A DNA stretch of 64,000 nucleotides from Maricaulis sp. (GTDB lineage Bacteria > Pseudomonadota > Alphaproteobacteria > Caulobacterales > Maricaulaceae): positions 62,001-126,000 of the forward strand of contig NZ_JADFAJ010000001.1 in assembly GCF_015665295.1 (NCBI RefSeq), written 5' to 3'. Position numbers and translations under genes: made by a program. Of the stretch, positions 1 to 8,894 are shown one piece after another. Each line of letters starts with the position of its first letter. The stretch's first letter is position 1. A model generated the notes under the pieces. The model saw nothing but the letters and a program-made list of their open reading frames with translations, made no database searches and was not told where the DNA came from.

Positions 1-52
1 GCGCCTTGTCGAACGCGCCTGATCCTTCCTGACCGGCCAGTGACGAATACTG

Positions 53-83
53 AAAAGCCCCGCAGCCAGGCTGCGGGGCTTTT
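53..83. terminator. Bidirectional intrinsic terminator
   Basis: Positions 53-67 and 69-83 are perfect reverse complements (arms AAAAGCCCCGCAGCC and GGCTGCGGGGCTTTT), with A and T tracts on the two sides, so it can terminate in both directions. It closes the minus-strand glutathione transferase gene and probably a plus-strand gene ending within the first ~30 bases. Stop codons are present in two frames there (20-22 and 30-32), and which is real cannot be told. Confidence 0.9.
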
Positions 84-106
84 TGTTGTGCGGTGACAAA
101 CGGCCG

Positions 107-727
107 TCAGGCGGCTTGCAGCAAGCCTTCTGCCTCAAGCGCCGCCTGCACGGCAGGACGCGCCGCGACCCGCGCCTGGTAGGCCGCCAGTCCGGGGTGA
201 TCCGCAAGGCCGATTTGCGTCGGACCGGTCCAGTTGGTCAGGGTGAAAAGATAGGCGTCCGCGATGGTGAACACCTCGCCGGTCAGCCAGGACCGCCCGT
301 CGGCGAGCGCCGCCTCGACCATGTCGAGCCGAGACTTCACCTTCTTGATGGCTGCCTGCCGGGCTTCATCACTCGACCCCGGCGTGAACAGCGGGCCGAA
401 GGATTTGTGCAGTTCCGACGACAGGAAGGTCAGCCATTCATTGACGCGGGCGCGCGCCGCCGTGCCGGCTGCCGGAGCCAGACCGGCCTCGGGATGACTG
501 TCCGCGATGTGCTGGACGATCGCCGCGCCTTCGGTCAGCGGCAGGGCTTCACCGATCTCGAGCGCCGGGACATAGCCCTTCGGATTGATATTGCGGAAAC
601 GGTCACCGCTGGCGACCAGCTTTCCGGACGCCAGATCGACCTGGATGAGTTCGACGGGCAGGCCCGCCTCACGCAGTACGATATGCGGAGACAGCGAGCA
701 GGCGCCAGGGGAGTAGTAGAGTTTCAT
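107..727 (-). CDS. Glutathione S-transferase, beta-class-like
   Basis: A 206-residue cytosolic glutathione transferase that conjugates or transfers glutathione to electrophiles. The N-terminal thioredoxin-like half starts MKLYYSPGACSLSPHI. Cys10 is where bacterial beta-class enzymes carry their catalytic cysteine, and the following NPKGYVPAL and TEGAAIVQHIAD segments are the usual glutathione-binding strand and helix. An all-helical C-terminal domain follows (about residues 85-206). It lies 33 bp downstream of the nitronate monooxygenase gene on the same strand, so the two are probably co-transcribed and act in detoxification of reactive nitro or electrophilic compounds. The physiological substrate cannot be read from sequence. 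Confidence 0.88.
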   Translation of the reverse strand: MKLYYSPGACSLSPHIVLREAGLPVELIQVDLASGKLVASGDRFRNINPKGYVPALEIGEALPLTEGAAIVQHIADSHPEAGLAPAAGTAARARVNEWLTFLSSELHKSFGPLFTPGSSDEARQAAIKKVKSRLDMVEAALADGRSWLTGEVFTIADAYLFTLTNWTGPTQIGLADHPGLAAYQARVAARPAVQAALEAEGLLQAA

Positions 728-760
728 CAGACTTGTCCTTTGCTGGTGATGAAGGGGCAG

Positions 761-1834
761 TCAGGCAGCGACATGGGTCGCTGCCGGGGCCGTGAGGTCG
801 GCCATCAGATCGCCGACGCGGCGATGCTGGAGCAATGGCGCGCCCTGGCCGGCATAGAGCGAGGCAAAATCCTCGTCGCCGGCGGCAAGGGCGGCACGTT
901 TGAGATGTCCCAGGAACCAGGCCTGGACCGGGAAGGGCGGCAGGCGATCGGCCCGCGCTTCCATTTCGGCAATGACCCGATTGGGAATCCCGCGCGCAAG
1001 GCGGCCGGTATAGGCGCGGGTGAGCACGGTCTGGCGGGCCCGGTCGCTGAACAGCACGTCCCGGTGGGCGTTGTTGGTGCCGGACTCAGCGCAGGCGAGA
1101 AAGGCGGTACCCAGCTGGGCCGCGCCGGCCCCCAGAGTCAGGGCTGCATCGATGCCGCCCCTGTCGGCAATACCGCCGGCCGCGATCAACGGGCGCTTGA
1201 TCCGGCTGGCGATCTGACGGGTCAGCGGCAGCGTGCCGACCAGATTGTTTTCCGGCGGCTCGAGGAAGGCCGGGCGATGCCCGCCGGCTTCAAACCCGGT
1301 CGCCAGGATCAGGTCAATGCCGGCCGCATCCAGCGCCTCGGCCTCGGCCAGCGTTGTCGCGGCGCCGAGCGTCAGGATGTCGCGCACCCGGCAGGCTTCG
1401 AGAATGCTCCGGTCCGGAATGCCGAAGACAAAGGAGAAAACTCGCGGTCGGGCTTCCAGCACCGCGTCGACCTGGTCGACAAAGCGCGGATGGTAGCGCC
1501 GTTGCGGCTCTGGTCGTTCCAGACCGTACTCGGCAAAGAAGGGCTGGAAGACCGGCCAGACTGCGTCGTAGGCATCGGACGAAAGACTGTCGCCACCGGG
1601 ATCATGATCCGAAATCCACAGATTGAGCGCGACCGGTCCATCTGTTGCTGCGCGCAAATCCGCGGCGAGCGCATCGATCCCGTCCGGCTCAAGGATATGA
1701 GCCCCGAACGAGCCGAGCCCGCCGGCGTTGGCGACAGCGGCCGCGAGCTCAACCGTCGACAGACCTCCGCCGAACGGCCCCTGGATGATGGGGTGCGACA
1801 GACCGATGCGCTGTTGAACTTCGGTTATGGGCAT
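761..1834 (-). CDS. Nitronate monooxygenase (2-nitropropane dioxygenase family)
   Basis: A 357-residue FMN-dependent TIM-barrel enzyme that oxidises alkyl nitronates such as propionate 3-nitronate. The start reads LSHPIIQGPFGGG, as is usual for the family. GFEAGGHR (residues about 180-187), AAGGIADRGG (218-227) and GAGAAQLGTAF (235-245) form the flavin phosphate-binding loops. Length is normal. It is the first gene of a probable two-gene unit with the glutathione transferase, and it is divergent from an HxlR regulator across a 131-bp gap. Substrate preference within the family is not predictable here, and some members are enoyl reductase-like. Confidence 0.88.
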   Translation of the reverse strand: MPITEVQQRIGLSHPIIQGPFGGGLSTVELAAAVANAGGLGSFGAHILEPDGIDALAADLRAATDGPVALNLWISDHDPGGDSLSSDAYDAVWPVFQPFFAEYGLERPEPQRRYHPRFVDQVDAVLEARPRVFSFVFGIPDRSILEACRVRDILTLGAATTLAEAEALDAAGIDLILATGFEAGGHRPAFLEPPENNLVGTLPLTRQIASRIKRPLIAAGGIADRGGIDAALTLGAGAAQLGTAFLACAESGTNNAHRDVLFSDRARQTVLTRAYTGRLARGIPNRVIAEMEARADRLPPFPVQAWFLGHLKRAALAAGDEDFASLYAGQGAPLLQHRRVGDLMADLTAPAATHVAA

Positions 1835-1884
1835 GCCGTTTCCCTCCTGTGCATTGCCGTCGGGGGCACAGGTGGGGCGCGGAC

Positions 1885-1953
1885 TTACGAAATGTAACCA
1901 TGTCTCTTTCGGTTATCGGTATTTTGTACTATCCCCCTGGTAAGCCACTTACC
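1885..1953. promoter_or_regulatory. Divergent intergenic region with two short inverted repeats
   Basis: Between the nitronate monooxygenase start (1834) and the HxlR regulator start (1966) there are two inverted repeats. One is TTAC-N5-GTAA at 1885-1897, the other GGTAAG-CCA-CTTACC at 1939-1953. HxlR regulators usually bind dyads in the intergenic region they share with a divergent target, so these are candidate operators. No footprint or promoter is claimed. Confidence 0.4.
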
Positions 1954-1965
1954 GGATGACCCGTC

Positions 1966-2331
1966 ATGCTCAAACGCCGCCGCAACCAGGCCCCGCCGCT
2001 TGATGACGCGATGCACTGCCCTGTCAACGAGTGCATGAAACTGCTCGGTGGCAGCTGGACGCCCTATATCATCTGGCATCTCTCGGCCGGGCCTCGCCGT
2101 TTCTCGGAACTGGAGAGCGATATCCCGCCGATCTCTGCCAAGGTCTTGTCGACCCGGCTCAAGGCGCTTTGCAGCAAGGGCGTCGTGATCCGCACAGTCC
2201 AGCCGACCTCGCCACCCAGCGTGGACTACACACTCAGCGAACTCGGCCGCGAATTGCTGCCGGTCATCGAAGCCATCGTCGATGTCGGCACCCGGCTGAA
2301 ACGCGCGGCAGGTGCCTGTACGGACGCGTGA
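1966..2331 (+). CDS. HxlR-family transcriptional regulator
   Basis: A 121-residue winged helix-turn-helix repressor of the HxlR/MarR-like type. The family pattern is clear: CPVNECMKLLGGSWTPYIIWHL, then AGPRRFSELE, then SAKVLSTRLKAL (recognition helix region) and YTLSELGREL (wing). Cys18 and Cys23 lie just before the first helix, where family members such as QorR and YodB carry the redox or quinone-sensing cysteine. Divergent orientation to the nitronate monooxygenase and glutathione transferase genes suggests it controls them in response to electrophiles. The inducer is inference. Confidence 0.85.
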   Translation: MLKRRRNQAPPLDDAMHCPVNECMKLLGGSWTPYIIWHLSAGPRRFSELESDIPPISAKVLSTRLKALCSKGVVIRTVQPTSPPSVDYTLSELGRELLPVIEAIVDVGTRLKRAAGACTDA

Positions 2332-2342
2332 CCCTGCCGTGC

Positions 2343-4043
2343 CTAGCTGACGCGCTCGGCTGCGGCGACAGTACCGCTGGATGCCGGCCGGACACGCCAG
2401 GCGCTCTCGACGCTGGCGCGATAGTCGCGCGTGAGAATGTCACTGACCCTGACGAATTCCGCATCGGCCGCCGCAGGCGTCAGCGTGAGGCGGATATAGC
2501 CATGGTCTTCCATGTTGCAGTGGCCGACATCGGGATTGGCCTCAACCATCATCCGTCCGTAATCCACGCCCGGCGCCTTGAATCCCGAAAAGGGTGACGG
2601 GCTGGTCACCGAGGCCCCGACCAGCTCGGTGCCAATCCGGTTGCCGTCATTGTCGACAAGGTCATTGGCCCAGAAGGAATGCACATCGCCGGTGATGGTG
2701 ATGACATCGGCATCAACTGCGCGCAGGGCCGCGAACAGGCGTTCGCGCTCGGCCGGATAGCCGTCCCACATGTCGAGATTGAACGGGATGCCGAAACGGG
2801 TCCGCATGATGAATTGACGCGCAAACTCGCTGTTGCGGGTCGCCCACCAGCGCAGCCAGCCGGGCATTTCGGTGGCGAAATTCGGGAAGTTGACGCGCGC
2901 CATGATGACCTGGTTGGCCAGAATGCGCCACGGCTTGCCAGCGGCCTTGGAGGCACCACAGGCCGCCCCGATATCGGCGATCTGCTCGGCCCCCAGAAGG
3001 GTACGCTCCTCGGCCCCGACCACATCGCGTTTCCACGCCGCCACTGCCTCCAGATTGGCCGGATCGGTATCGTCCGCGTCGGACGCAATCGGGAAGGTGT
3101 CGAGACCGATTTCCTGGTCGCGGGCTGTCAGTCGGCTTTCCAGCAGGCAGAGCGTCGCCAAATCACCGATCTCGTAGGTGCCGCGATGCTGGCGCAGATC
3201 GGCGCCCGGCTCGCGGGCCGGCTGCCAGTCATACCAGGCACGCAAGGCGGCGTCGCGGCGATCTTCCCAACTCCCCTCGCCCTCATTGTGGTTCTGGGCG
3301 CCCTCGCGCCAGGCATTGTTGGCGGTCTCGTGATCGTCCCAGCTGATGATCCAGGGGGCGGCGGCATGCAGCGCCTGCAGGTCCGGATCGGACTTGTACT
3401 GGGCGTGGCGCTGCACATAGTCCTCGAAGGTGACCGTTTCGCGCGCCGGGGCGGGTACACGGTTCATCGCCTCGGAATTCTCGGTCGCATATTCGCCCGG
3501 CGCGTACTCATAGAAATAATCACCCAGGTGCACCACGAGATCGAGATCGCCGTTCTCGGCGGCTTCACGATAGACGTTGAAATGTCCGGCCGGGAAATTC
3601 GAGCAGGAAAAGACGCCGATCCGGTATTGATCGAGCGCCCCTTCCGGCAGTGTCCGCGTCACACCGACCGGCGAATACTGGTCGTTGAGCCGGAAACGAT
3701 AGAAATAACCGGCACCCGGTTCGAGACCGGTCGCGAGGATTTTCAACGTGCCGAGCGGCTGCATCATCACATAGGTGATCTCTTCGCCCTGCTCGAAAAC
3801 GATGTCGGTGAAGCCCTCATCCCGCGCGACCTCAACGCCGCGATAGCCGCCAGCATCATTGGTCAGGGCCGTCCACAACATCACACTGGTCTGGTCCGGA
3901 TCGCCCGACGCAACGCCGTGATTGAAATGACCATTCTCGACCGGCTGGAACACATCCGGCGATTTCGAGCAGGAAGAAACGGCGAGCCCCGCACCTGCCG
4001 CCCCGATCAGGGCGGTCCGGCGTGTCAGATTGGTCTTGGTCAT
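2343..4043 (-). CDS. phoD: PhoD-family alkaline phosphatase/phosphodiesterase, Tat lipoprotein
   Basis: A 566-residue secreted Ca/Fe-type phosphatase that releases phosphate from organic phosphate esters or diesters. The N-terminus carries a twin-arginine motif (LTRRTALIG, Arg8-Arg9) and a lipobox ending at Cys25 (AVSSC), so it is probably Tat-exported and lipid-anchored. The PhoD N-terminal beta domain follows, then the metallophosphoesterase core with GVFSCSNFPAGHFN, HLGDYFYEY, ISWDDHET and TGDVHSFW, which supply the metal ligands. It lies 111 bp downstream of a TonB-dependent receptor gene on the same strand. Candidate Pho boxes upstream of the receptor suggest both are induced by phosphate starvation. 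Confidence 0.9.
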   Translation of the reverse strand: MTKTNLTRRTALIGAAGAGLAVSSCSKSPDVFQPVENGHFNHGVASGDPDQTSVMLWTALTNDAGGYRGVEVARDEGFTDIVFEQGEEITYVMMQPLGTLKILATGLEPGAGYFYRFRLNDQYSPVGVTRTLPEGALDQYRIGVFSCSNFPAGHFNVYREAAENGDLDLVVHLGDYFYEYAPGEYATENSEAMNRVPAPARETVTFEDYVQRHAQYKSDPDLQALHAAAPWIISWDDHETANNAWREGAQNHNEGEGSWEDRRDAALRAWYDWQPAREPGADLRQHRGTYEIGDLATLCLLESRLTARDQEIGLDTFPIASDADDTDPANLEAVAAWKRDVVGAEERTLLGAEQIADIGAACGASKAAGKPWRILANQVIMARVNFPNFATEMPGWLRWWATRNSEFARQFIMRTRFGIPFNLDMWDGYPAERERLFAALRAVDADVITITGDVHSFWANDLVDNDGNRIGTELVGASVTSPSPFSGFKAPGVDYGRMMVEANPDVGHCNMEDHGYIRLTLTPAAADAEFVRVSDILTRDYRASVESAWRVRPASSGTVAAAERVS

Positions 4044-4154
4044 GATGTCCCCTCACCGCGCCGAGCTGTCATCGGCGTCACCTTGAATTCGACAGCCAGA
4101 ATGAACGCAGCACGGGCGATCTTGCAACCGCCCGCGCCGCAATCCTTGCGTCGG

Positions 4155-6515
4155 CTAGAAGTCGGCCCCGATACGCACGCCCCAGAGAAGCGGCGCGCCG
4201 GCGATGAAGGTCGGGATCCCGAACGACCCGCCGGTATTCCCGGCATCGATCAGGTAGTCTTCATCGGTCAGGTTCGAGCCGTAAAGCTCGGCATGATAGC
4301 GCTCGTCTGCGCTTTCATAGCGCAGGCGGGCATTGAGCAGACCGTAGGACGGCTGCTGCAGTACACCGCCAAAGCGGTCATTATCGTTGTCGAAAAAGAT
4401 CTTCGACTGCCAGGACCAGGTCGGGACCAGGCTCACCGAGCCCCAGCCACCGCTTGCGACTTCCCAGTTCAGGCCCAGCGCGAGGGCATGTTCCGGCGCG
4501 TAGCGGAAACGATTGCCAGCCAGTTCGAGCGCATTGCCCTGGCTGTCCGTGTCGTCAAAGCTGGCGTGGTTGTAGGCATAGCTGACGAAAAGATTGGCGC
4601 TTTCGGCCAGATCGAAATCGCCCTGCAGTTCCAGGCCATACTGGGTCGCATTGCCGGCATTGTCGGTAATGAAACTGACCGTGTTGGGATCAAAGCGCGT
4701 GGTCTGGAAATTCTCGTATTCGGAATGGAAGACCGAGCCGGACACCGTGCCACGATCAAAGGTGAGGAAGGCACCGACTTCCAGCGAGTCGACAATCTCG
4801 GCCGGGGCTTCGGAGAAGAAGCTTGGCACCGAGGTGTCGACCGAGATCACGTCGGGACGACGACCGCGCGCGAAGCTGGCCCAGGTATTGAGGCGATCCG
4901 TCACGGCATAGGAGGCCGCGAAGCGCCAGGTGAAATCATCGAACTCGCCATCCTGGCTGACAAAATCGCCATTCGGCGTGTAGGGCACAATCAGCGTGTC
5001 GCCGAAAGTGACGAAGTTCGGGCCCGACAGGGAGCGCCCGTAGCCGCGTGAGGTCTTGTCTTCCGCCGTATAGCGCAGGCCCGCGGTCAGGGTGAGCCGT
5101 TCGGTCACCGCGTATGACGCATCTGCGAACACATCCCAGGATGTGGTCTCGGCACCATTGGCGGCCTCTTCCAGATAGAAGTCGCGCAGCGGCACGAGCT
5201 GGTTCTGGGTCAGCAGTGCAGCGACCGAGTAGGGGAAGGGATTGAACGGATTGTCGAGATCGACACCCGGGAAACCGCCAAGGGCGAGAAGCCCTTCAAG
5301 CTGTTCGACGGTGGCGCCAAAACCGGCAGCGAGCGTCGGCGCCAGGAAAGCCTGGGCGACCCGCTCGTCCAGACCGATCGGGATGCGCTGTTCGCCTTGC
5401 TCTGTGAACCACAGCGCGCCGACGGAACCGGTCAGCCGGTCGCCATTGTCGTAGGACAGGCGGAATTCCTGGCTGAACTGCTCGCCGACCGCATCTTCGC
5501 CGATGGTCAGGAAGGGCAACGCCGTCCCGTCCGGATCAAAGATTTCAACCGAGGTGAAATCACGCCAGCCGGTGATCGAGGACAGGGTCCAGGCATCATT
5601 GAGCGCGTAATCAGCCAGCAGGGTGACGCCGCGCACTTCGCGGTCGAGGCCGAGCGGGGCGCCGCCCTCAAAGCCACCGAACGTATTCAGTGCAGCCGCT
5701 GTGTGCGGGTCGGTATCACCACCGGGCGCCGGAAATGTGCCCGACTTGAAGGAGGTGCCCGGAGGGGTGTCCTGCTGGAAATTGGCAATCAGGTCGAAGG
5801 AGAAGCGCTCGGTCGGGGCACCGGAGAACACCATGCGCACGGCCTGGGTGTCGCGGCCCTGCAGGCCCTCGCCGCCCAGCGCATTGTCGATATAACCATC
5901 GCGTTCGCGGCTGACCGCCGCAAAGCGCAGGCCATAGTCTTCGGAGAGCGCGAAATTGACATGGCCACGGGCTTCAAGCTGGCCTTCATTGCCGGCGCCA
6001 ACTTCCACCGAGGCCGAGAATTCGTCCTCTGCCTTGTTCTGGATGATGTTGATTCCACCGATCAGCGCGCCGCGACCGAACAGGGTCGGCTGCGGGCCCT
6101 TGGCCACTTCCACGCGCTCGACGTCGAACAGCTCGACATAAGAGCCGCGCGAGCGGGTGATCGACACACCGTCCTGGAACACGGCGACACGGGTCTCCGA
6201 CGTCGCTTCACCGCTGTCGGTGGTGATGCCGCGGATCGAGTAGCCGGTATTGTTCGGGCTCTGCTCCTGAACGACGAGGCCCGGCGTGAAGGCGGCGAGG
6301 TCTTCAAAGTCGGCAATGTCGAGGGCTTCCAGACGCTCGGCGTCGAAAGCGGTGACATTGATCGGCACATCGGCCAGCGACTGCTCGCGGAACTGGGTGG
6401 TGACCCGGATGACATCCATGGTCTCGTCGTCACCGTCCTGGGCAAAGGCGGCAGGCGCGGCTGCGGTGAGCAGGCCGAGAGCGGCTGCGGTCAGAAGGCG
6501 GGACTTGAATGTCAT
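4155..6515 (-). CDS. TonB-dependent receptor, probably phosphorus-related
   Basis: A 786-residue outer-membrane receptor. The start at 6515 is chosen because it is preceded by GAGGAG and opens a clean signal peptide (MTFKSRLLTAAALG to AAFA). A TonB-box-like segment (MDVIRVTTQ) is followed by a plug domain (INVTAFDAERLEAL, NNTGYSIRGI, VERVEVAKGPQPTLFGRGALIGGINII) and a 22-strand-type barrel ending in a C-terminal aromatic residue (VRIGADF). The downstream PhoD phosphatase suggests a role in uptake of a phosphate ester or a product of it. The ligand itself is not identifiable. The gene is divergent from rluD. Confidence 0.9.
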   Translation of the reverse strand: MTFKSRLLTAAALGLLTAAAPAAFAQDGDDETMDVIRVTTQFREQSLADVPINVTAFDAERLEALDIADFEDLAAFTPGLVVQEQSPNNTGYSIRGITTDSGEATSETRVAVFQDGVSITRSRGSYVELFDVERVEVAKGPQPTLFGRGALIGGINIIQNKAEDEFSASVEVGAGNEGQLEARGHVNFALSEDYGLRFAAVSRERDGYIDNALGGEGLQGRDTQAVRMVFSGAPTERFSFDLIANFQQDTPPGTSFKSGTFPAPGGDTDPHTAAALNTFGGFEGGAPLGLDREVRGVTLLADYALNDAWTLSSITGWRDFTSVEIFDPDGTALPFLTIGEDAVGEQFSQEFRLSYDNGDRLTGSVGALWFTEQGEQRIPIGLDERVAQAFLAPTLAAGFGATVEQLEGLLALGGFPGVDLDNPFNPFPYSVAALLTQNQLVPLRDFYLEEAANGAETTSWDVFADASYAVTERLTLTAGLRYTAEDKTSRGYGRSLSGPNFVTFGDTLIVPYTPNGDFVSQDGEFDDFTWRFAASYAVTDRLNTWASFARGRRPDVISVDTSVPSFFSEAPAEIVDSLEVGAFLTFDRGTVSGSVFHSEYENFQTTRFDPNTVSFITDNAGNATQYGLELQGDFDLAESANLFVSYAYNHASFDDTDSQGNALELAGNRFRYAPEHALALGLNWEVASGGWGSVSLVPTWSWQSKIFFDNDNDRFGGVLQQPSYGLLNARLRYESADERYHAELYGSNLTDEDYLIDAGNTGGSFGIPTFIAGAPLLWGVRIGADF

Positions 6516-6581
6516 GGGATACTCCTCGAACACGCGCAGCCCCCTCGACCGCGCTTGATCCGGCGTGCTTAGGCGCTGGTG

Positions 6582-6621
6582 ATGACGCTTTGCCCACAGA
6601 CCGGTGACAGCTAGATGACGC
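6582..6621 (-). promoter_or_regulatory. Candidate tandem Pho box upstream of the receptor-phoD unit
   Basis: On the minus strand GCGTCAT-CTAG-CTGTCAC (6604-6621) matches the PhoB heptamer repeat (CTGTCAT, N4, CTGTCAT/C) at most positions with exact spacing. Two more heptamers fall on the same 11-bp register: CTGTGGG at 6593-6599 (weak) and GCGTCAT at 6582-6588. The array lies about 65-105 bp upstream of the receptor start and fits the phosphatase annotation of the second gene. It also lies upstream of rluD on the other strand. Confidence 0.55.
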
Positions 6622-6678
6622 ACTGCAGCAATCAGCCGGCACGTTGCAATCCGGCATCAGCTGGGGGAGTGTCCTGAC

Positions 6679-7686
6679 ATGACCGATATCGCAGAAACAC
6701 GCACTTTCGAGGCGCCCGATGACGCCGCCGGCCAGCGGCTCGACCGCTGGCTCACCGCGACCGCGGAAACGCTGTCGCGTTCGCGCCTGAAAGCGCTGAT
6801 CGAAGAAGGCCAGGTGACGCTGGACGGCGTGCCGGTGACCGACGCCTCGGCCAAGGTCATCGCCGGCGGCCACTACAGCGTCGCGATCCCCGCACCACGC
6901 CCCGACGCGCCGACGCCTGAACCCATGGACCTCAACGTGCTGCACGAGGACAATGACCTGATCGTGCTGCTAAAGCCGGCCGGCCTCTCCGTGCACCCGG
7001 CGGCCGGACACTGGTCCGGCACACTGGTCCACGGCCTCCTGCACCATTGCGCGGGCTCGCTGTCCGGCATTGGCGGCGTTGAACGCCCCGGCATCGTGCA
7101 CCGTCTCGACAAGGAGACCTCGGGCGTGATGGTGGTGGCCAAGTCCGACATCGCCCACAAGGGGCTGAGCAAGCAGTTCGCGGCCCACACCGTCGAGCGC
7201 GCCTATATCGCCTTCACCCGCAATGCCCCGAACCCGAAATCGGGCCGCATCGAGACCCAGCTGGCACGCTCCTCGCGTGACCGCAAGAAGTTCGAAGTGC
7301 CGCACGATCCCAATTCGGAAGCCGGCAAGCACGCCATCACCAATTACACGACGCTGAAGCGTTTCGGCCAGGCCGAGGGCGCCGCCATCGGAACCGGCAT
7401 GGCCGCCAAGGTCGAGTGCCGGCTGGAAACCGGCCGGACCCATCAGATCCGTGTCCACATGGCGCATATAAATTGCCCGCTTCTGGGTGACCCCATGTAT
7501 GGCCAGAAACGCGGCCGCCTGCTCGACCATGACGACGAGTCAGGCACGCTGCGCGCCTTCCGCCGCCAGGCCCTGCACGCCGCCATACTCGGCTTTGACC
7601 ATCCGGTCACCGGCGAGGCCCTGCGCTTCGAGACCGATCTGCCCGACGACATGAAACGCGTGGAAGCGATCCTGGAGACGCTGTGA
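6679..7686 (+). CDS. rluD: 23S rRNA pseudouridine synthase, RluD/RluC family
   Basis: A 335-residue enzyme that isomerises uridine to pseudouridine in 23S rRNA. An N-terminal S4 RNA-binding domain (residues about 15-75, with LDRWL, SRSRLKALIEEGQV) is followed by the catalytic domain. That domain has the HRLDKETSG motif, with catalytic Asp144, and the GRTHQIRVHMA and LGDPMYG blocks. Length and domain order fit RluD rather than the S4-less RluA. The exact target uridine is inferred from family. It overlaps the next gene by one base (TGATG), so the two are likely translationally coupled. Confidence 0.9.
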   Translation: MTDIAETRTFEAPDDAAGQRLDRWLTATAETLSRSRLKALIEEGQVTLDGVPVTDASAKVIAGGHYSVAIPAPRPDAPTPEPMDLNVLHEDNDLIVLLKPAGLSVHPAAGHWSGTLVHGLLHHCAGSLSGIGGVERPGIVHRLDKETSGVMVVAKSDIAHKGLSKQFAAHTVERAYIAFTRNAPNPKSGRIETQLARSSRDRKKFEVPHDPNSEAGKHAITNYTTLKRFGQAEGAAIGTGMAAKVECRLETGRTHQIRVHMAHINCPLLGDPMYGQKRGRLLDHDDESGTLRAFRRQALHAAILGFDHPVTGEALRFETDLPDDMKRVEAILETL

Positions 7687-8894
7687 TGCCCGATGTCAAA
7701 ATGACCCGCGGTGTTGGCGGATCAACCGCGAAGGCCGAGCTCGCAAAGCTGAGCGACCGTCTCGGCCATTGCCAGCCCGTCCCTGTCGAACGCTTCAGCG
7801 AACGGCTGGACGGGCTGCGCGCCCGCATGAAAGCGGCCGGCATCGACGCCGTCTGGCTCAATGCCGGCACCAATCTCACCTATTATACCGGCCTGCGCTG
7901 GCGGGCCTCCGAACGCCTGGTCGGGGCGCTGGTCACCGCCGATGGCGGGCTGACCTATCTCGGCCCGGCTTTCGAGACCGGCACGCTGGAAGCCTTCATG
8001 ACCCTGACCGCCCCGCTGGCCGTGTGGGAGGAGCATGAAAGCCCGTACGACCTGCTCGCCGGGCTCGATGGCGCCGCCGGCCGTCTGGGGCTCGACCCGA
8101 CGACGCCGCTGGTCACCGCCCATGCCATCCTGGCCGCCCATCGCGGCGAAAGCGCGGATGCCAGCGACCTCATACTGGCGGCCCGCCGGACCAAGGACGC
8201 CGAGGAGATCGCCCTGATGCAGGCGACCAAGGACGCGACGCTGGAGGTCCATGCCGCAGCCGCCCGCATCCTGCGCGCCGGCATGACGACCGGCGAGGTC
8301 ACCGAGTTTATCCATGCCGCCCACAAGGCGGTCGGGGCGCCGGGCGGATCGACCTTCTGCATTGTCCTGTTCGGGCCGGACACCGCCTTCCCGCACGGCG
8401 TCGCCAATCCCAAGACGCTGGACGAGGGTGACATGGTGCTGATCGATACCGGCTGCGCCATCCATGGCTACCAGTCCGATATCACGCGCTCCTACGTGTT
8501 CGGTGAACCGACGGACCGCCAGCGCGAGGTCTGGGAGGCCGAGAAGGCCTGCCAGTTGGCGGCCTTCCAGGCGGCCCGACCCGGCATTGCCTGCAGCGCG
8601 GTCGACGCGGCCGCCCGTACCGAGGCCGAACGCCGCGGCTTCGGACCCGGCTATACCCTGCCCGGAATCCCGCACCGGACCGGTCACGGTATCGGCCTGG
8701 ATATCCATGAAGGCCCCTACCTGGTCGGCGGCGATGACACGCCGCTGGAAGCGGGAATGTGCTTTTCCAACGAGCCGATGATCTGCGTACCGGGCGAATT
8801 CGGCATCCGGCTGGAAGACCATTTCTACATGACCGGGACCGGCCCGCGCTGGTTCACCGAGCCGTCGAAATCAATCGATGATCCGTTCGGCTAG
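7686..8894 (+). CDS. M24-family metallopeptidase (Xaa-Pro dipeptidase/aminopeptidase-like)
   Basis: A 402-residue pita-bread-fold peptidase. The N-terminal creatinase-like domain (about residues 30-160, with FSERLDGLRARM and AGTNLTYYTGL) precedes the M24 catalytic domain. The catalytic domain shows the five expected metal ligands: Asp in LIDTG, Asp in SDITRSY, His in HRTGHGIGLDIHE, Glu in SNEP and Glu in IRLED. Such enzymes cleave N-terminal Xaa-Pro bonds in the cytoplasm. ATG at 7686 overlaps the rluD stop by one base. A GTG codon immediately before it is in frame but a less likely start. Confidence 0.87.
   Translation: MPDVKMTRGVGGSTAKAELAKLSDRLGHCQPVPVERFSERLDGLRARMKAAGIDAVWLNAGTNLTYYTGLRWRASERLVGALVTADGGLTYLGPAFETGTLEAFMTLTAPLAVWEEHESPYDLLAGLDGAAGRLGLDPTTPLVTAHAILAAHRGESADASDLILAARRTKDAEEIALMQATKDATLEVHAAAARILRAGMTTGEVTEFIHAAHKAVGAPGGSTFCIVLFGPDTAFPHGVANPKTLDEGDMVLIDTGCAIHGYQSDITRSYVFGEPTDRQREVWEAEKACQLAAFQAARPGIACSAVDAAARTEAERRGFGPGYTLPGIPHRTGHGIGLDIHEGPYLVGGDDTPLEAGMCFSNEPMICVPGEFGIRLEDHFYMTGTGPRWFTEPSKSIDDPFG

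Noticed and set aside
2679-5051. Long plus-strand open frame opposite phoD and the TonB receptor
   Set aside because: Composition is a GC-rich shadow of the minus-strand genes, which carry clear family motifs, and the frame spans two genes and their gap.
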